In this document: in pieces, positions 1-8,697 of the stretch
Layout of the letters: each line of letters starts with the position of its first letter
How positions within the stretch are numbered: the stretch's first letter is position 1
Origin: a virus
DNA length: 64,000 nt
Strand: one strand, 5' to 3'
IMG/VR virus record: IMGVR_UViG_3300025889_000002
Coordinates: 16,573 to 80,572 of that record
The notes under the pieces: generated by a model
Seen by the model: the letters and a program-made list of their open reading frames with translations, nothing else
What the model was told of the DNA's origin: nothing
The model's database searches: none
Made by a program: the position numbers and the translations under genes

Positions 1-315
1 GGGGATCGTCAGACATGCGAGTGCGGGGCTGGCGCCAAACGACTTATCAGCGCGCCTAGAGTGATTTCGGACAGCATGGAGCCGACACTTGGGCCTGATG
101 GGAAGATGCATACCAGTCTCGCCTCGTATCGTCATTCCTGCACTGCCGAGGGCAACCCGCAGGGCGAAACATATCTAGAGCTTGGGCGGGAAGAATTGCC
201 TGAGTTCAAAGCGCCGGAGTTCGACCGACGCAAGAGGCGTGAGGACATCCGCGCCGGGATCCAGGATGTCAAAGAGGGCCGCGTTCCGCCCGTTGTTGTA
301 GGGGATCTACCATGA
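1..315 (+). CDS. FmdB-like zinc-ribbon phage protein, 5' end outside window
   Basis: The open frame is continuous from base 1, so the gene starts upstream of the window. The visible part is the homologue of the complete copy at 39171-39554. It retains the second half of an FmdB-type zinc ribbon (CECG followed by a short R-L-I-S stretch), then a charged C-terminal tail ending in an EGRVPPVV-type stretch. It overlaps the scaffold gene by ATGA, so the two are translationally coupled. The role in head assembly is inferred from position between portal and scaffold genes; FmdB-family function is not known. Confidence 0.75.
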   Translation, partial: GDRQTCECGAGAKRLISAPRVISDSMEPTLGPDGKMHTSLASYRHSCTAEGNPQGETYLELGREELPEFKAPEFDRRKRREDIRAGIQDVKEGRVPPVVVGDLP

Positions 316-1508
316 CTGAATTAGCCGAAGCAGAAAGCAACTCGACAGTCCTTGAGGAAAACGTGCCTGCGGGCGTGTCCGGTGGCGGTGAGCCTAAACT
401 GGAGCCTGAAGAACCGACATCGTTGCGCGACACGCTTGCCGACGAACTCAAGAAGGATGCCGAAAGCCAGAAGGAGCCTGCCAAGGATGACGCCTACGCC
501 GCCAAGGGAGCCGATGGGGACGAAGATGGCGAGGCCGAAGGAAAGGCGGACAAGGCCGATAAAGACGACGCCAAACCCAAGGAAAAGGCAGAGGGCGACG
601 TAAAGCCTGCCAAGGAGCGGGCTGAAGACGGCAAGTTCAAGGCGAAAGAAGCGAAAGAGGCAAAAGACGCCAAGGAAGCGGAAGGCGAAAAGCCGGGGCA
701 TTACCAGGCACCTGAGAAATTCCTGCCCGATGCGCGGGAAAAGTGGCTCAATGTGCCCAAGCCGGTGCAGCGCGACATCGACAACATGGCGCGCGAGCAC
801 GAAGCCGAGGTGACGCAGCTTCGTGAAGCAACGCAGCGGTATGAAAGCATCCGTCAATTCGATGAGTTGGCGCAAAGCAATGGCCGCGACCTGACAGAAA
901 GCCTGACGAAGCTCAACGAGATCGAGAACGTCATGCAGCAGAATCCCTATGCGGGTCTGAACATGATTCTGCAGGAAATCGGGCCGCGCAAGCCGGATGG
1001 CTCGCCTGTGTCGCTTTACGAAGTGGCGCAGTTCGTGGCGCAGCAGGGGCCGGACAAGTGGCAGCAGATGGTATCGGTGCAGCCGCAACAGCAGCAGCCG
1101 CAGGAAAACCCCGAGGTTGCGCAGTTGAAGCAGCAGATTGCGCAGATGCAGGTCCAGCAGACCGCGCAGAGCGTGATCGAACCATTCAAGGCAGAGCATC
1201 CCCGTTACGATGAATTGAAGGGGGATATTGCAATGTTCCTGAAGTCTGGTAGGATACCAGCTAGCTTGAGCGCGGCAGACCGTTTGGAGGCTGCTTATTA
1301 CATGGCTGAGAGGTTAAACCCTCCTTCCGATGTGCAGGACGCCCCGACGAAGCCAAGCCCTGACGCAGACCGCCGCGTTGACGACCTCAGCGGCACGAAA
1401 TCCATCAAGTCCGCGCCGGGTTCTGCATCTCCTGATATGGCTCCTCAGCGCGGTGGTTCCATCGCCGACATTCTTCGCGAAGAAGCACGAAGATCACGTC
1501 GAGCATAA
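312..1508 (+). CDS. Putative capsid scaffolding protein (copy A)
   Basis: A 398-residue protein immediately upstream of the major capsid gene. Residues 30-140 are a low-complexity Lys/Glu/Ala/Asp-rich region, the middle is predicted helical, and residues 250-290 are Gln-rich; the C-terminus ends in a basic RREEARRSRRA-like helix, the type of tail that scaffolds use to bind coat protein. This layout and position are typical of podovirus scaffolds; no protease motif is seen. Start ATG overlaps the previous stop (ATGA). Homologue: 39551-40762, with conserved second half and a diverged acidic/basic N-terminal half. Confidence 0.7.
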   Translation: MTELAEAESNSTVLEENVPAGVSGGGEPKLEPEEPTSLRDTLADELKKDAESQKEPAKDDAYAAKGADGDEDGEAEGKADKADKDDAKPKEKAEGDVKPAKERAEDGKFKAKEAKEAKDAKEAEGEKPGHYQAPEKFLPDAREKWLNVPKPVQRDIDNMAREHEAEVTQLREATQRYESIRQFDELAQSNGRDLTESLTKLNEIENVMQQNPYAGLNMILQEIGPRKPDGSPVSLYEVAQFVAQQGPDKWQQMVSVQPQQQQPQENPEVAQLKQQIAQMQVQQTAQSVIEPFKAEHPRYDELKGDIAMFLKSGRIPASLSAADRLEAAYYMAERLNPPSDVQDAPTKPSPDADRRVDDLSGTKSIKSAPGSASPDMAPQRGGSIADILREEARRSRRA

Positions 1509-1523
1509 TTGAGGGGTAGCGCA

Positions 1524-2534
1524 ATGGCTATCGTTTCAGATCGTAACTACGGGCAGATTCTGACTGCCTCCGTTGCTCGTCGTTCGTCCGACGTGCAAAA
1601 TATCGTTTACAACTCCACTCCCCTGACAGCGATCCTTAAGGACATGGGGAAGATCAAGCAGAAGCGCGCGGGCGGGCCGGAACTTCGTGTCCCGATCATG
1701 TTCGACAAGCTCGAAGCACAGTGGTTCACTGGCTACGACAAGCTGCAGATCACTCCCAAGGAACTGCTGAACAGCGCGGTCTACAACTGGTCGCGTTGCG
1801 TTGGTATGTTCTCGCTCACCGGCACTGAACTGCTTTACAACAGCGGTGAAGACGAAGTTATCGACCTCATGGAAACCTACATGGATGCTGCTGAGCAGTC
1901 CGTGAAGGAAGCCTTCGAGGAAGGTCTCGTCGGTGATGGTACGGCAGACGGTGGTCGCCAGATGACGGGCCTTGGTTCGGCGGTTCCCATCGTCACCAAT
2001 ACCGGCGTATATGGCGGAATCGACCGTGCAACGGTTCCTAACTGGCGCACGTCCACCTTCGACATCCCGGCTGGCGATGTTGCGGGCTACACCACTTGGG
2101 ACAGCACCACGGCACGGGCGATCATCGAAAAGATCACCCTGCAGCGTTCGCGCGGTGGCCGTTATCCTGACCTGATCATTGCCGACGCCAATTCGTATGC
2201 TGCCATCTCGGCTGCATTCGTGGCACACCAGCGTCTCGCATCGGAACGTCTGGCACGCCTTGGCTTCACCGGCATGACGATCATCACCCCGGCAGGCCCG
2301 GTCGACGTGATCGCAGCAGGCGGTATCGGCAATGTCATGCCCGCAGATACGTTCTTCGGCATCGATACGCAGGGTATGGCGATCTACACGTTCCCCGGTC
2401 AGGAATTCGTTCCTTTCCATCCGGGCAACGGCATGCGTCCTATCAATCAGGATGCGGTGGCTCAGGGTGTGGTCTGGACAGGGCAGCTTGTCCTTGAAAA
2501 CCCGCTCTTCACCTATCGCGCCATCACGGCCTAA
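1524..2534 (+). CDS. Major capsid protein (copy A)
   Basis: A 336-residue protein beginning MAIVSDRNYGQ. A longer frame opens at TTG 1509, but the ATG at 1524 follows a GAGGGG ribosome site and matches the start of the copy B protein (40776). The two capsid proteins are about 85% identical, the best conserved pair in the window. It follows the scaffold gene and precedes a small decoration-like gene, as major capsid genes do, and belongs by recollection to a capsid family common in alphaproteobacterial podophages. An HK97-type fold is expected but not visible from sequence alone. Confidence 0.85.
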   Translation: MAIVSDRNYGQILTASVARRSSDVQNIVYNSTPLTAILKDMGKIKQKRAGGPELRVPIMFDKLEAQWFTGYDKLQITPKELLNSAVYNWSRCVGMFSLTGTELLYNSGEDEVIDLMETYMDAAEQSVKEAFEEGLVGDGTADGGRQMTGLGSAVPIVTNTGVYGGIDRATVPNWRTSTFDIPAGDVAGYTTWDSTTARAIIEKITLQRSRGGRYPDLIIADANSYAAISAAFVAHQRLASERLARLGFTGMTIITPAGPVDVIAAGGIGNVMPADTFFGIDTQGMAIYTFPGQEFVPFHPGNGMRPINQDAVAQGVVWTGQLVLENPLFTYRAITA

Positions 2535-2549
2535 AGAGAGGACTGAAAC

Positions 2550-2867
2550 ATGGTTACTTCACCTTTCCGCACCACTGGCCAGCTTGGCCCGGATCTGCAC
2601 CAGCAGGTTACTCCGGGCGAAGTCTGGTACGACAATCCCGATCTTGTCAGCCCCGTCGTGGGGACTCGCGAGACCGGCGACGACGGTTTCGACTATGTCT
2701 GGGTTCGCGCTTCTGCGACCATCTCGGCAGCATCGGCACCGGGCACGCAGGTTTCGATCACGGTTCCTGCTTACACGGCAGCGGCTGGCGCAGGCGGGTT
2801 TTATGCCCCGATTGCCGGTGTAACATCCGGCGATTACTTCTGGGCCAAGAAGGGTTCGACCCTTTAA
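2550..2867 (+). CDS. Small head protein, possible decoration protein (copy A)
   Basis: A 105-residue, Gly/Ala/Thr-rich protein with predicted beta structure directly after the capsid gene, where head decoration or stabilisation proteins often lie. Almost identical to the copy B product at 41803-42120, differing mainly around residues 52-56. It contains no Cys and no membrane segment. Function is inferred from position only. Confidence 0.65.
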   Translation: MVTSPFRTTGQLGPDLHQQVTPGEVWYDNPDLVSPVVGTRETGDDGFDYVWVRASATISAASAPGTQVSITVPAYTAAAGAGGFYAPIAGVTSGDYFWAKKGSTL

Positions 2868-2873
2868 TTCGGT

Positions 2874-2900
2874 GGGGGGCCTTTGTGCCCCCTTCCTTCC
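2874..2900 (+). terminator. Hairpin after the decoration gene (copy A), weak terminator or attenuator
   Basis: A G-run at 2874-2879 can pair with the C-run at 2888-2892 and is followed by a TTCCTTCC tract. The equivalent site in copy B has a better terminator (42129-42160), so this may trim head-protein transcripts. The T tract is poor, hence low confidence. Confidence 0.35.
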
Positions 2901-2920
2901 TCTAGTTGGAGCGTCCATCC

Positions 2921-3655
2921 ATGACACAGTTAGCAGTTATCGACGAACGGGACCTTTCGGTTACGCCCGTATTCAAAGTTATCCAGGTTGAAGACATCAA
3001 CGCCTCCGAGCGCGCGGGCCATCTTGTGATGAAGACGCGCGAAGTCGTAGAGGTGCGCATTGCGGGTTATCGCGATGTGAAGGTTTTCCCCTCTGACGCT
3101 GTATGGCGGCGCGAAGGCAACAGGGCGATCACCTATGCCGAACGCTGGCCTGAACAGTACGCATCCTATCACAATGGCGACGACCAGATGGCAGTGGGCA
3201 CGCCGCTTGAAATGCTGCGTCCGTATGGCATTTCGGAATCGATGATTTCGGTCTGCCGCGCGCTGAAGGTGTATTCGATTGAAGCCCTGTATTCTCTTGA
3301 GGATCGGGGCCTCAAGGCGCTCGGCATGAACGGCAATCGGCTAAAGGACGCGGCCCGCCAGTTTATGTCCGAGCGCCAAACCACTGCATCGGCACTGTCC
3401 GAGGTTGAAGCCCTTAAGCAGCGCATTGCCGAGCTTGAGGCATCTGGTTCCAAGGTCGAGGTTCCCAAGGAACTGCCGACTGATGACGATGTGGAGGCTG
3501 CGCTGGCTGCATCCGATAGCGAGTTTGAGGGTATGAGCGACGACAATATCAAGGAAGAGATCGCGTTGCTTGCAGGTTCCAAGCCGCGCGGGAACCCCTC
3601 TCGCGCCACATTAGTCAACTCCCTGCGCGAATTGCGCGAAGCAAAGGCGGCATAA
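2921..3655 (+). CDS. Virion-module protein with HhH-like and C-terminal LEM/HeH-like segment (copy A)
   Basis: A 244-residue protein of unknown function. Start ATG 2921 is preceded by TTGGAG at 2906, a leader conserved exactly in copy B (42166-42183). Residues about 1-75 look beta-rich; residues 90-150 are helical with a helix-hairpin-helix-like pattern (EALYSL..GLKALGMNGNRL); residues 160-180 form a short coiled coil; the C-terminus (GSKPRGNPSRATLVNSLREL) resembles a small HeH/LEM-type DNA-binding helix pair. Position between capsid and adaptor genes suggests a head-completion or minor head role; that is inference. Confidence 0.6.
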   Translation: MTQLAVIDERDLSVTPVFKVIQVEDINASERAGHLVMKTREVVEVRIAGYRDVKVFPSDAVWRREGNRAITYAERWPEQYASYHNGDDQMAVGTPLEMLRPYGISESMISVCRALKVYSIEALYSLEDRGLKALGMNGNRLKDAARQFMSERQTTASALSEVEALKQRIAELEASGSKVEVPKELPTDDDVEAALAASDSEFEGMSDDNIKEEIALLAGSKPRGNPSRATLVNSLRELREAKAA

Positions 3656-4378
3656 ATGACGGTTCTTGCGGCTCTCCAATCGGCGGCTCTGCGGCTTGCA
3701 GGCCGGAGGCCGCAGACCTTCTTCGATGCGTCTGGCCAGCTTGAGCAGGAACTGTGTGATCTTGTAAACGAGGTTGCACAGGACATCGCGCAATACACCG
3801 ATTGGCAACAGCTTATCCGCCTGCATACGATTGTGGGTGACGGGGCGACTTCGGAATTTCCTCTGCCCGACGATTATGGCAGCTTTCCTATCAAGGGAGA
3901 CGTGCAGGACTATACGACGTGGGCGTGGGGGTATCACCACTACACCGACCTCGATACGTTCCTGTTCGATCAGGCGCGCAACTTCAACGCACTACCGGGC
4001 GGCTGGATTATCTACGGCGACCTGATGCGGTTCTCGCCTGTTCCGGGTGAGACTGTGCAGGCGCGCTTCCCGTATCTGACAAAGAACATCGTCCGTGCGT
4101 TTTCCACAGTTCCGAAAGAAGAGTTCACGGCAGACGACGATACGTTTCTTCTGCCCGAACGCCTTCTGACGCTTGGACTCGTATGGCGCTGGCGCGAGAA
4201 TAAAGGTCTTGCTAGCACTGGCGACCAGGAAGCGTATATCAAGGCTCTCGACGATTACGCAGCAAAGAGTAAGGGGCCGGTTGTGATCAGACGTAACGGC
4301 GCAAGGCACTTTCCAGGAACGCACGCCGCCTTTCCATGGCCCCTCGGTGAGGGTGCCAATTACTGGCCCGCTGGCTGA
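3656..4378 (+). CDS. Head-tail adaptor (gp4-like) protein (copy A)
   Basis: A 240-residue protein starting MTVLAALQSAALRLAGRRP. The helical N-terminus followed by a beta-rich domain, and its place just before the large tail-hub gene, match the adaptor proteins of podophages (P22 gp4-like position). I recall near-identical proteins in alphaproteobacterial prophages, usually unnamed. It abuts the previous gene with no gap and overlaps the next by one base (TGATG). Homologue 42916-43638. Confidence 0.6.
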   Translation: MTVLAALQSAALRLAGRRPQTFFDASGQLEQELCDLVNEVAQDIAQYTDWQQLIRLHTIVGDGATSEFPLPDDYGSFPIKGDVQDYTTWAWGYHHYTDLDTFLFDQARNFNALPGGWIIYGDLMRFSPVPGETVQARFPYLTKNIVRAFSTVPKEEFTADDDTFLLPERLLTLGLVWRWRENKGLASTGDQEAYIKALDDYAAKSKGPVVIRRNGARHFPGTHAAFPWPLGEGANYWPAG

Positions 4379-6294
4379 TGGTTTATCCTCGCCGCCGAAT
4401 GCAACCCAAGCCAAGGCGCTCGCAGACGCGTAAGTGGCCTGCGCCTGTCTCCGGCTGGGTATCCAATCGCATGCTGTCTGATCCCAAGTCCATTGAGGGG
4501 CCGGGCGCTGCGGTCATGGATAACTTCTTTCCCCGCTCGACGGGTGTTGCGCTGCGCAGGGGCAAAGCGCGCTATGCCACGCTTGAAGATGAGGCGTTGG
4601 ATGTCGAGGCTTTGTTCACCTATCACGATGGCACAAGCGAGCAGATGTTTGCGGCAAATGAAACGACCATTTATGACGTAACCAACGTGGTATTCCCTGA
4701 GCCGCAAGACCTGGGCGATGGTGACGGCGATTCCTTCGGGGACGGTGAAGGCAATATCATTGGCTGGAACTCGACGGCGGGCCTTGATGTGGCAGGCGGT
4801 TATACCTCCGGCGACTGGTCGGTTATCCAGTTTGCCACAACAGGCGGGATTTACCTTGTCGGGGTCAATGGTTCGGATCTGGGCTTTATCTTCGACGGTG
4901 AGCGGTTTTATCCGGCTGTCGATGGCGGCACGACGCAGCTTAATTATGACGGGCTGACAGAAGACTTCGTAACCGGCGAAACGATCACGGGCGGCACAAG
5001 CGGGGCGACAGCTACGCTATGGCGGCAAGAAGTGGCAACCGATACAACCGGACAGCTATTCCTCTACAACGTGACAGGCACGTTCGTGGATGACGATGTT
5101 CTGACGGGTGAAACGGCAGGGGAGGCAGATGCGATTGGCGCGCCTATTCCTGACGTAGCGCCGGGGATGGACTTCGGATCGCTGACTAGCGCAGACATGT
5201 CGTTCGTGTGGTCCTACAAGAACAGGCTCTATTTCGCGCAGAAGAACAGCCTTTCGGCATGGTATCTCGACGTTGATAGCATCGGCGGCACGGCAACCGA
5301 ATTTCCGATGGGGGGCATTTTCGCCAACGGCGGTTCGCTGATGTTCGGGCAGCGGTGGTCGCTGGAATCGGGCGGTTCTGGCGGTCTGTCGGAGCAGAAC
5401 ATATTCGTGTCGACCGAAGGCGAGGTGGCTATCTATCAGGGCACGTCGCCTAACGAAGCCTCTACATGGTCGCTGGTCGGGGTTTATCGCATTGGTGCGC
5501 CGCTTGGGAAACGCGCTTACATTCGCGGAGGTGGCGACTTGGCCATTGCCACGTCGGTCGGGCTGGTGCCGCTTTCCAAGGCTATTTCGCTGGATGTCAC
5601 GGCCATGAACGTAGCATCGATCAGCTACAAGATTGCCGACGCTTGGACGGAGGCTGTCAATCTGCGCGGAGAGCAGAACTGGCAGTGCATGATATGGCCG
5701 GAAAAGAAGATGGCCGTTATCGCGTTGCCAGACATGGTGGGGGGCAGCGATCCGGTGATGTTCGTTTCCAATACCGAAACGGGCGCATGGGGGCGTTATA
5801 CGAACTGGCAGGGCCTTTCGATGGCGGTCTATCAGGGACAGCTTTATTTCGGCTCGCCTGAGGGGCGTATCTATCAGGCAGAAACAGGCGGGCTGGATGA
5901 TGGGGAAACCTATTCGGGCGCAGTTGTGCCGCTGTTCGATGACATGGCGTTCTCTGCCGGCTCCAAGGTTGGCAAGATGGCGCGTGCGCGCGTGCGTGCC
6001 TCGACTACGATTGTCGATAATGTATCCCTGTTGGCCGATTATGACGTGACGCTTCCGCCTGCTCCCGATGCGACTGCCGTGTTCGCGTCCAACACATGGG
6101 GCGCAGGCGTATGGGGGCAATCGACATGGGATTCCGCAACGCCGAACGTGCTTAATCAGGAATGGCGATCTGCGGGCGCTATCGGGTATTCGCTTGCACC
6201 GTGTTACCAAGTAAGTAGCGGAAGTCCTGCGTCGATACAGGTCGAATTGATCGATATTGAAATGCTCTACGATGTCGCTGAGGCGGTGACTTGA
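4378..6294 (+). CDS. Tail hub / stabilisation protein, beta-propeller-like (copy A)
   Basis: A 638-residue protein with many Gly/Asp-rich beta repeats, an N-terminal basic arm (residues 1-25) and a conserved NRMLSDPKSIEGPGAA segment. Its size and position after the adaptor fit the P22 gp10-type tail hub that seals the DNA-filled head. Copy B (43638-45551) is collinear. No enzymatic motif seen. Adaptor, hub and GNAT-like genes overlap at their ends, suggesting coupled translation. Confidence 0.6.
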   Translation: MVYPRRRMQPKPRRSQTRKWPAPVSGWVSNRMLSDPKSIEGPGAAVMDNFFPRSTGVALRRGKARYATLEDEALDVEALFTYHDGTSEQMFAANETTIYDVTNVVFPEPQDLGDGDGDSFGDGEGNIIGWNSTAGLDVAGGYTSGDWSVIQFATTGGIYLVGVNGSDLGFIFDGERFYPAVDGGTTQLNYDGLTEDFVTGETITGGTSGATATLWRQEVATDTTGQLFLYNVTGTFVDDDVLTGETAGEADAIGAPIPDVAPGMDFGSLTSADMSFVWSYKNRLYFAQKNSLSAWYLDVDSIGGTATEFPMGGIFANGGSLMFGQRWSLESGGSGGLSEQNIFVSTEGEVAIYQGTSPNEASTWSLVGVYRIGAPLGKRAYIRGGGDLAIATSVGLVPLSKAISLDVTAMNVASISYKIADAWTEAVNLRGEQNWQCMIWPEKKMAVIALPDMVGGSDPVMFVSNTETGAWGRYTNWQGLSMAVYQGQLYFGSPEGRIYQAETGGLDDGETYSGAVVPLFDDMAFSAGSKVGKMARARVRASTTIVDNVSLLADYDVTLPPAPDATAVFASNTWGAGVWGQSTWDSATPNVLNQEWRSAGAIGYSLAPCYQVSSGSPASIQVELIDIEMLYDVAEAVT

Positions 6295-6695
6295 TCGTAA
6301 CCGGCGAACACGTCGCGCAATTCGTTTCCCAAAAGATAGGCGTGGGGTTGTGCCCACCTTACACGACGCTTGGGCTAGAGCGCGATGGTGTGCTTGTCGG
6401 CGGTGTCGTGCTGAATTGCTGGGAGGGTGCAGACATACATCTAACGGCAGCGGGGGCGCATTGGACGCCGGGTTTTATGCGTGCTGTAGGACGGTATGTT
6501 TTTGATCAGCTTGGATGCCTGCGTTTCACGATGGAAACGGAAAAGCCTGCAGTGGCGGAATATGCCAAGAGGCTCGGCGGTGTGGTTGAGGGGAGATTAA
6601 GGGACCACTTTGGCGAGGGCCGCGATGCGATCATTATCGGGGTCTTGAAAAAGGATTACGCTTACTATAGACATGGCGAAACCGAGCGCCGCTGA
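6291..6695 (+). CDS. GNAT-type acetyltransferase-like protein (copy A)
   Basis: A 134-residue protein with a GNAT-like layout: DGVLVGGVV strand pair, a helix MRAVGRYVFDQL, then MAKRLGG-like and IIIGVLKK segments. The start is TTG, overlapping the previous stop as TTGA; the same TTG is kept in copy B (45548). The Q/R-x-x-G-x-G/A acetyl-CoA loop is not clear, so activity is uncertain. Small GNAT-like proteins are common in podophage tail clusters; substrate unknown. Confidence 0.55.
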   Translation: MIVTGEHVAQFVSQKIGVGLCPPYTTLGLERDGVLVGGVVLNCWEGADIHLTAAGAHWTPGFMRAVGRYVFDQLGCLRFTMETEKPAVAEYAKRLGGVVEGRLRDHFGEGRDAIIIGVLKKDYAYYRHGETERR

Positions 6696-6732
6696 ATTCC
6701 TTCAGGTGCTTCCACTAAACAGGAAGCATGCC

Positions 6733-7551
6733 TTGAAATCTCCTAAGCAGCCAACTCCGCCAGATCCTAACGTGGTCGCGCAAGCCCAAGCCGGGATGAA
6801 CATCGACACGGCTCTTGCTCAGCAGAGCCTCAACATGGTTGATACGGTGAACCCGTGGGGCACGACCAGCTATGCGCAAAACGGCCAGACAAGCTTTGTC
6901 GATAGCAACGGTCAGCGCGTTACGCTGCCGCGCTATACCCAAACCACTAACTTATCGCCAGAACAACAGGCGATTTTCGACGCCTCGCAGGGCGCGCAGA
7001 CGAACCTTGCCAATATCGCGCAGGAACAGTCTGGCCGTGTGCAGGAAACTCTTTCCGACCCGTTCCAGTTTACCAATCAGGATGCAGCCGATTGGGCCTA
7101 TGATCTGGGCCAGTCACGCATTGCTCCCCAGCAGCAGCAGACCGAAGCCGCGCTTCGTGATCGGCTGATCAATTCCGGCATTCGCCCCGGCACACAGGCT
7201 TGGGATTCGGAGATGGCCCGCATGACGCAGGGCTTTAACGATCAGAACAACCAGTTAGCTTTGCAGGGCCGTGGACAGGCGTTTTCCGAGAACCTTGCCA
7301 CGCGGAATCAGTCGCTTAATGAGTTGTCCGCGCTACTCTCCGGCTCGCAGGTATCGAACCCTGCGCAGATGTCGTCTGCCACGCCTCAAGTAGGGGTCGG
7401 TGGGGTCGATTATTCCGGCATGGTCCAGAACAATTACAACAACCAGATGCAGCAGTATAACGCCCAGATGCAAAATCGCGGCGGTATGCTCGGTGGCTTA
7501 TTTGGCTTGGCAGGCTCGCTTGGCGGCGCTGCTATTCGAAGGGGTTTCTGA
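6733..7551 (+). CDS. Ejection/tail structural protein I, Gln/Asn-rich (copy A)
   Basis: With a TTG start at 6733 (AGGAAG at 6721) the product is 272 residues, exactly the length obtained from the GTG start in copy B, and homology begins at this residue (LKSPK against VKTPK). An upstream in-frame ATG at 6673 lacks a ribosome site. The protein is rich in Gln/Asn, has a conserved EQQAIFD...AQTNLA helix and ends in a Gly-rich hydrophobic tail (MLGGLFGLAGSLGGAA), a pattern seen in phage DNA-ejection proteins. Function inferred. Confidence 0.6.
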   Translation: MKSPKQPTPPDPNVVAQAQAGMNIDTALAQQSLNMVDTVNPWGTTSYAQNGQTSFVDSNGQRVTLPRYTQTTNLSPEQQAIFDASQGAQTNLANIAQEQSGRVQETLSDPFQFTNQDAADWAYDLGQSRIAPQQQQTEAALRDRLINSGIRPGTQAWDSEMARMTQGFNDQNNQLALQGRGQAFSENLATRNQSLNELSALLSGSQVSNPAQMSSATPQVGVGGVDYSGMVQNNYNNQMQQYNAQMQNRGGMLGGLFGLAGSLGGAAIRRGF

Positions 7552-8315
7552 TGATCCTCCCACAGTCTGCAATGGCCGCAGTCGATCCCGTAGCGCAGGC
7601 TTTGACGCCTGAAGCCGCGTTCACTTGGGCGCATGGTGGCTTGAAGATGACGCCGGAACAAGCGGCAATGCAGCGTCAACAGGGTATGGCGCGTAGCCGG
7701 GGTGATTACTCGCCTATCCAGCATTGGACACAGGGCCTTGCGCGTGTGGCGGATAACGTCATGGGTGCACTAGAGGCACGTAAAGCCGACAAGCAGATTG
7801 CAGCGGGTGCAGATGCAGACCGCGCGCTGATGGAAGCGATTGCGGGCGGTGGTGTGGATGACACCATGATCGCCCGCGCACTAATGGACCCTAATGTAGG
7901 GCAGGGCGTGAAAGAGTTTGCGGGCATGGAGTATGCCGCGCGTAGGCCCAAGCAACAGGCTCCGCTAGAGGTTGAGCGGCTAGCTATGCTGGCGAACGAT
8001 CCCAGCGCAGCGCCTTACGTGCGCGAGGCAGCAGCGGCCAAGCTTCGCAATCAAAACGATCCGCTTATCACAACGACCTTGCCGGGTGACAGGTTCTATT
8101 CGGGGCCGCAATCCGGTCTGGCAGCAGCATTGGGAGGAGGTGGTCAAGAATCTGGGGCACAGTCTACGGCGGTGCCTCCCGAGGCGGTGGCGGACCTAAT
8201 GGCCGATCCGTCACCGCAGGCTATGGCAGAGTTTGATGACGCATTCGGACAGGGTGCGGCAGAGCGCGCTCTAGGAGGTCAGGCGTCCGCGCCTGATCCC
8301 TTTCCCGCAAGTTAG
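7551..8315 (+). CDS. Internal virion protein II (copy A)
   Basis: A 254-residue Ala-rich, largely helical protein beginning MILPQSAMAAVDP. It overlaps the previous gene by one base (TGATG). The N-terminal 135 residues are well conserved in copy B (46811-47512); the C-terminal half is diverged and of different length, ending in both with a QASAPDPF motif. Placed between an ejection-like protein and a virion transglycosylase, so probably ejected with the genome; no motif proves this. Confidence 0.5.
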   Translation: MILPQSAMAAVDPVAQALTPEAAFTWAHGGLKMTPEQAAMQRQQGMARSRGDYSPIQHWTQGLARVADNVMGALEARKADKQIAAGADADRALMEAIAGGGVDDTMIARALMDPNVGQGVKEFAGMEYAARRPKQQAPLEVERLAMLANDPSAAPYVREAAAAKLRNQNDPLITTTLPGDRFYSGPQSGLAAALGGGGQESGAQSTAVPPEAVADLMADPSPQAMAEFDDAFGQGAAERALGGQASAPDPFPAS

Positions 8316-8322
8316 CGGAAAC

Positions 8323-8697
8323 ATGCTCGACAACATCACTATGCAGGCCGAAAGTAATGGCAGGCGTTATGGTGCAGGCGGTGGACTGCTGCGCTCACCT
8401 AAGGGAGCGATGGGGGAAATGCAGGTAATGCCAGCGACAGCCCGAGATCCCGGCTATGGCGTGCGCCCTTGGGACGGTTCGTCGCCGGATGATCTAGCCC
8501 GCGTTGGCCGCGATTATCGCAGGGCCATGGAGCGGGAGTTCGGCGGGGACTATGCGGCGATGTTCGGGGCTTATAACGCTGGGCCTGGCCGCGTAAGGCA
8601 ATTGCTGGATCGTTACGGCGGCGACTGGTTGCGCTATGCTCCTGCTGAAACCCGTAACTATGTAAACAAAAACATGCGCGCTCTGAGGGGCAGATAA
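8323..8697 (+). CDS. Virion lytic transglycosylase, SLT fold (copy A)
   Basis: A 124-residue soluble-lytic-transglycosylase domain: catalytic Glu10 in QAESNG, the GEMQVMPATA motif near residue 34, and AYNAGPGRV near residue 83, all hallmarks of the family. It cleaves peptidoglycan glycan strands and, in the ejection cluster, most likely opens the wall during DNA delivery. No signal peptide. It overlaps the next gene by ATG/TAATG. Homologue 47520-47891. Confidence 0.85.
   Translation: MLDNITMQAESNGRRYGAGGGLLRSPKGAMGEMQVMPATARDPGYGVRPWDGSSPDDLARVGRDYRRAMEREFGGDYAAMFGAYNAGPGRVRQLLDRYGGDWLRYAPAETRNYVNKNMRALRGR

Noticed and set aside
1536-2420. Long open frames opposite the capsid, scaffold, hub and portal genes
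   Set aside because: These are the usual antisense shadows of GC-rich genes: Arg/His-rich, no ribosome sites, no promoter, and not conserved as proteins between copies A and B.
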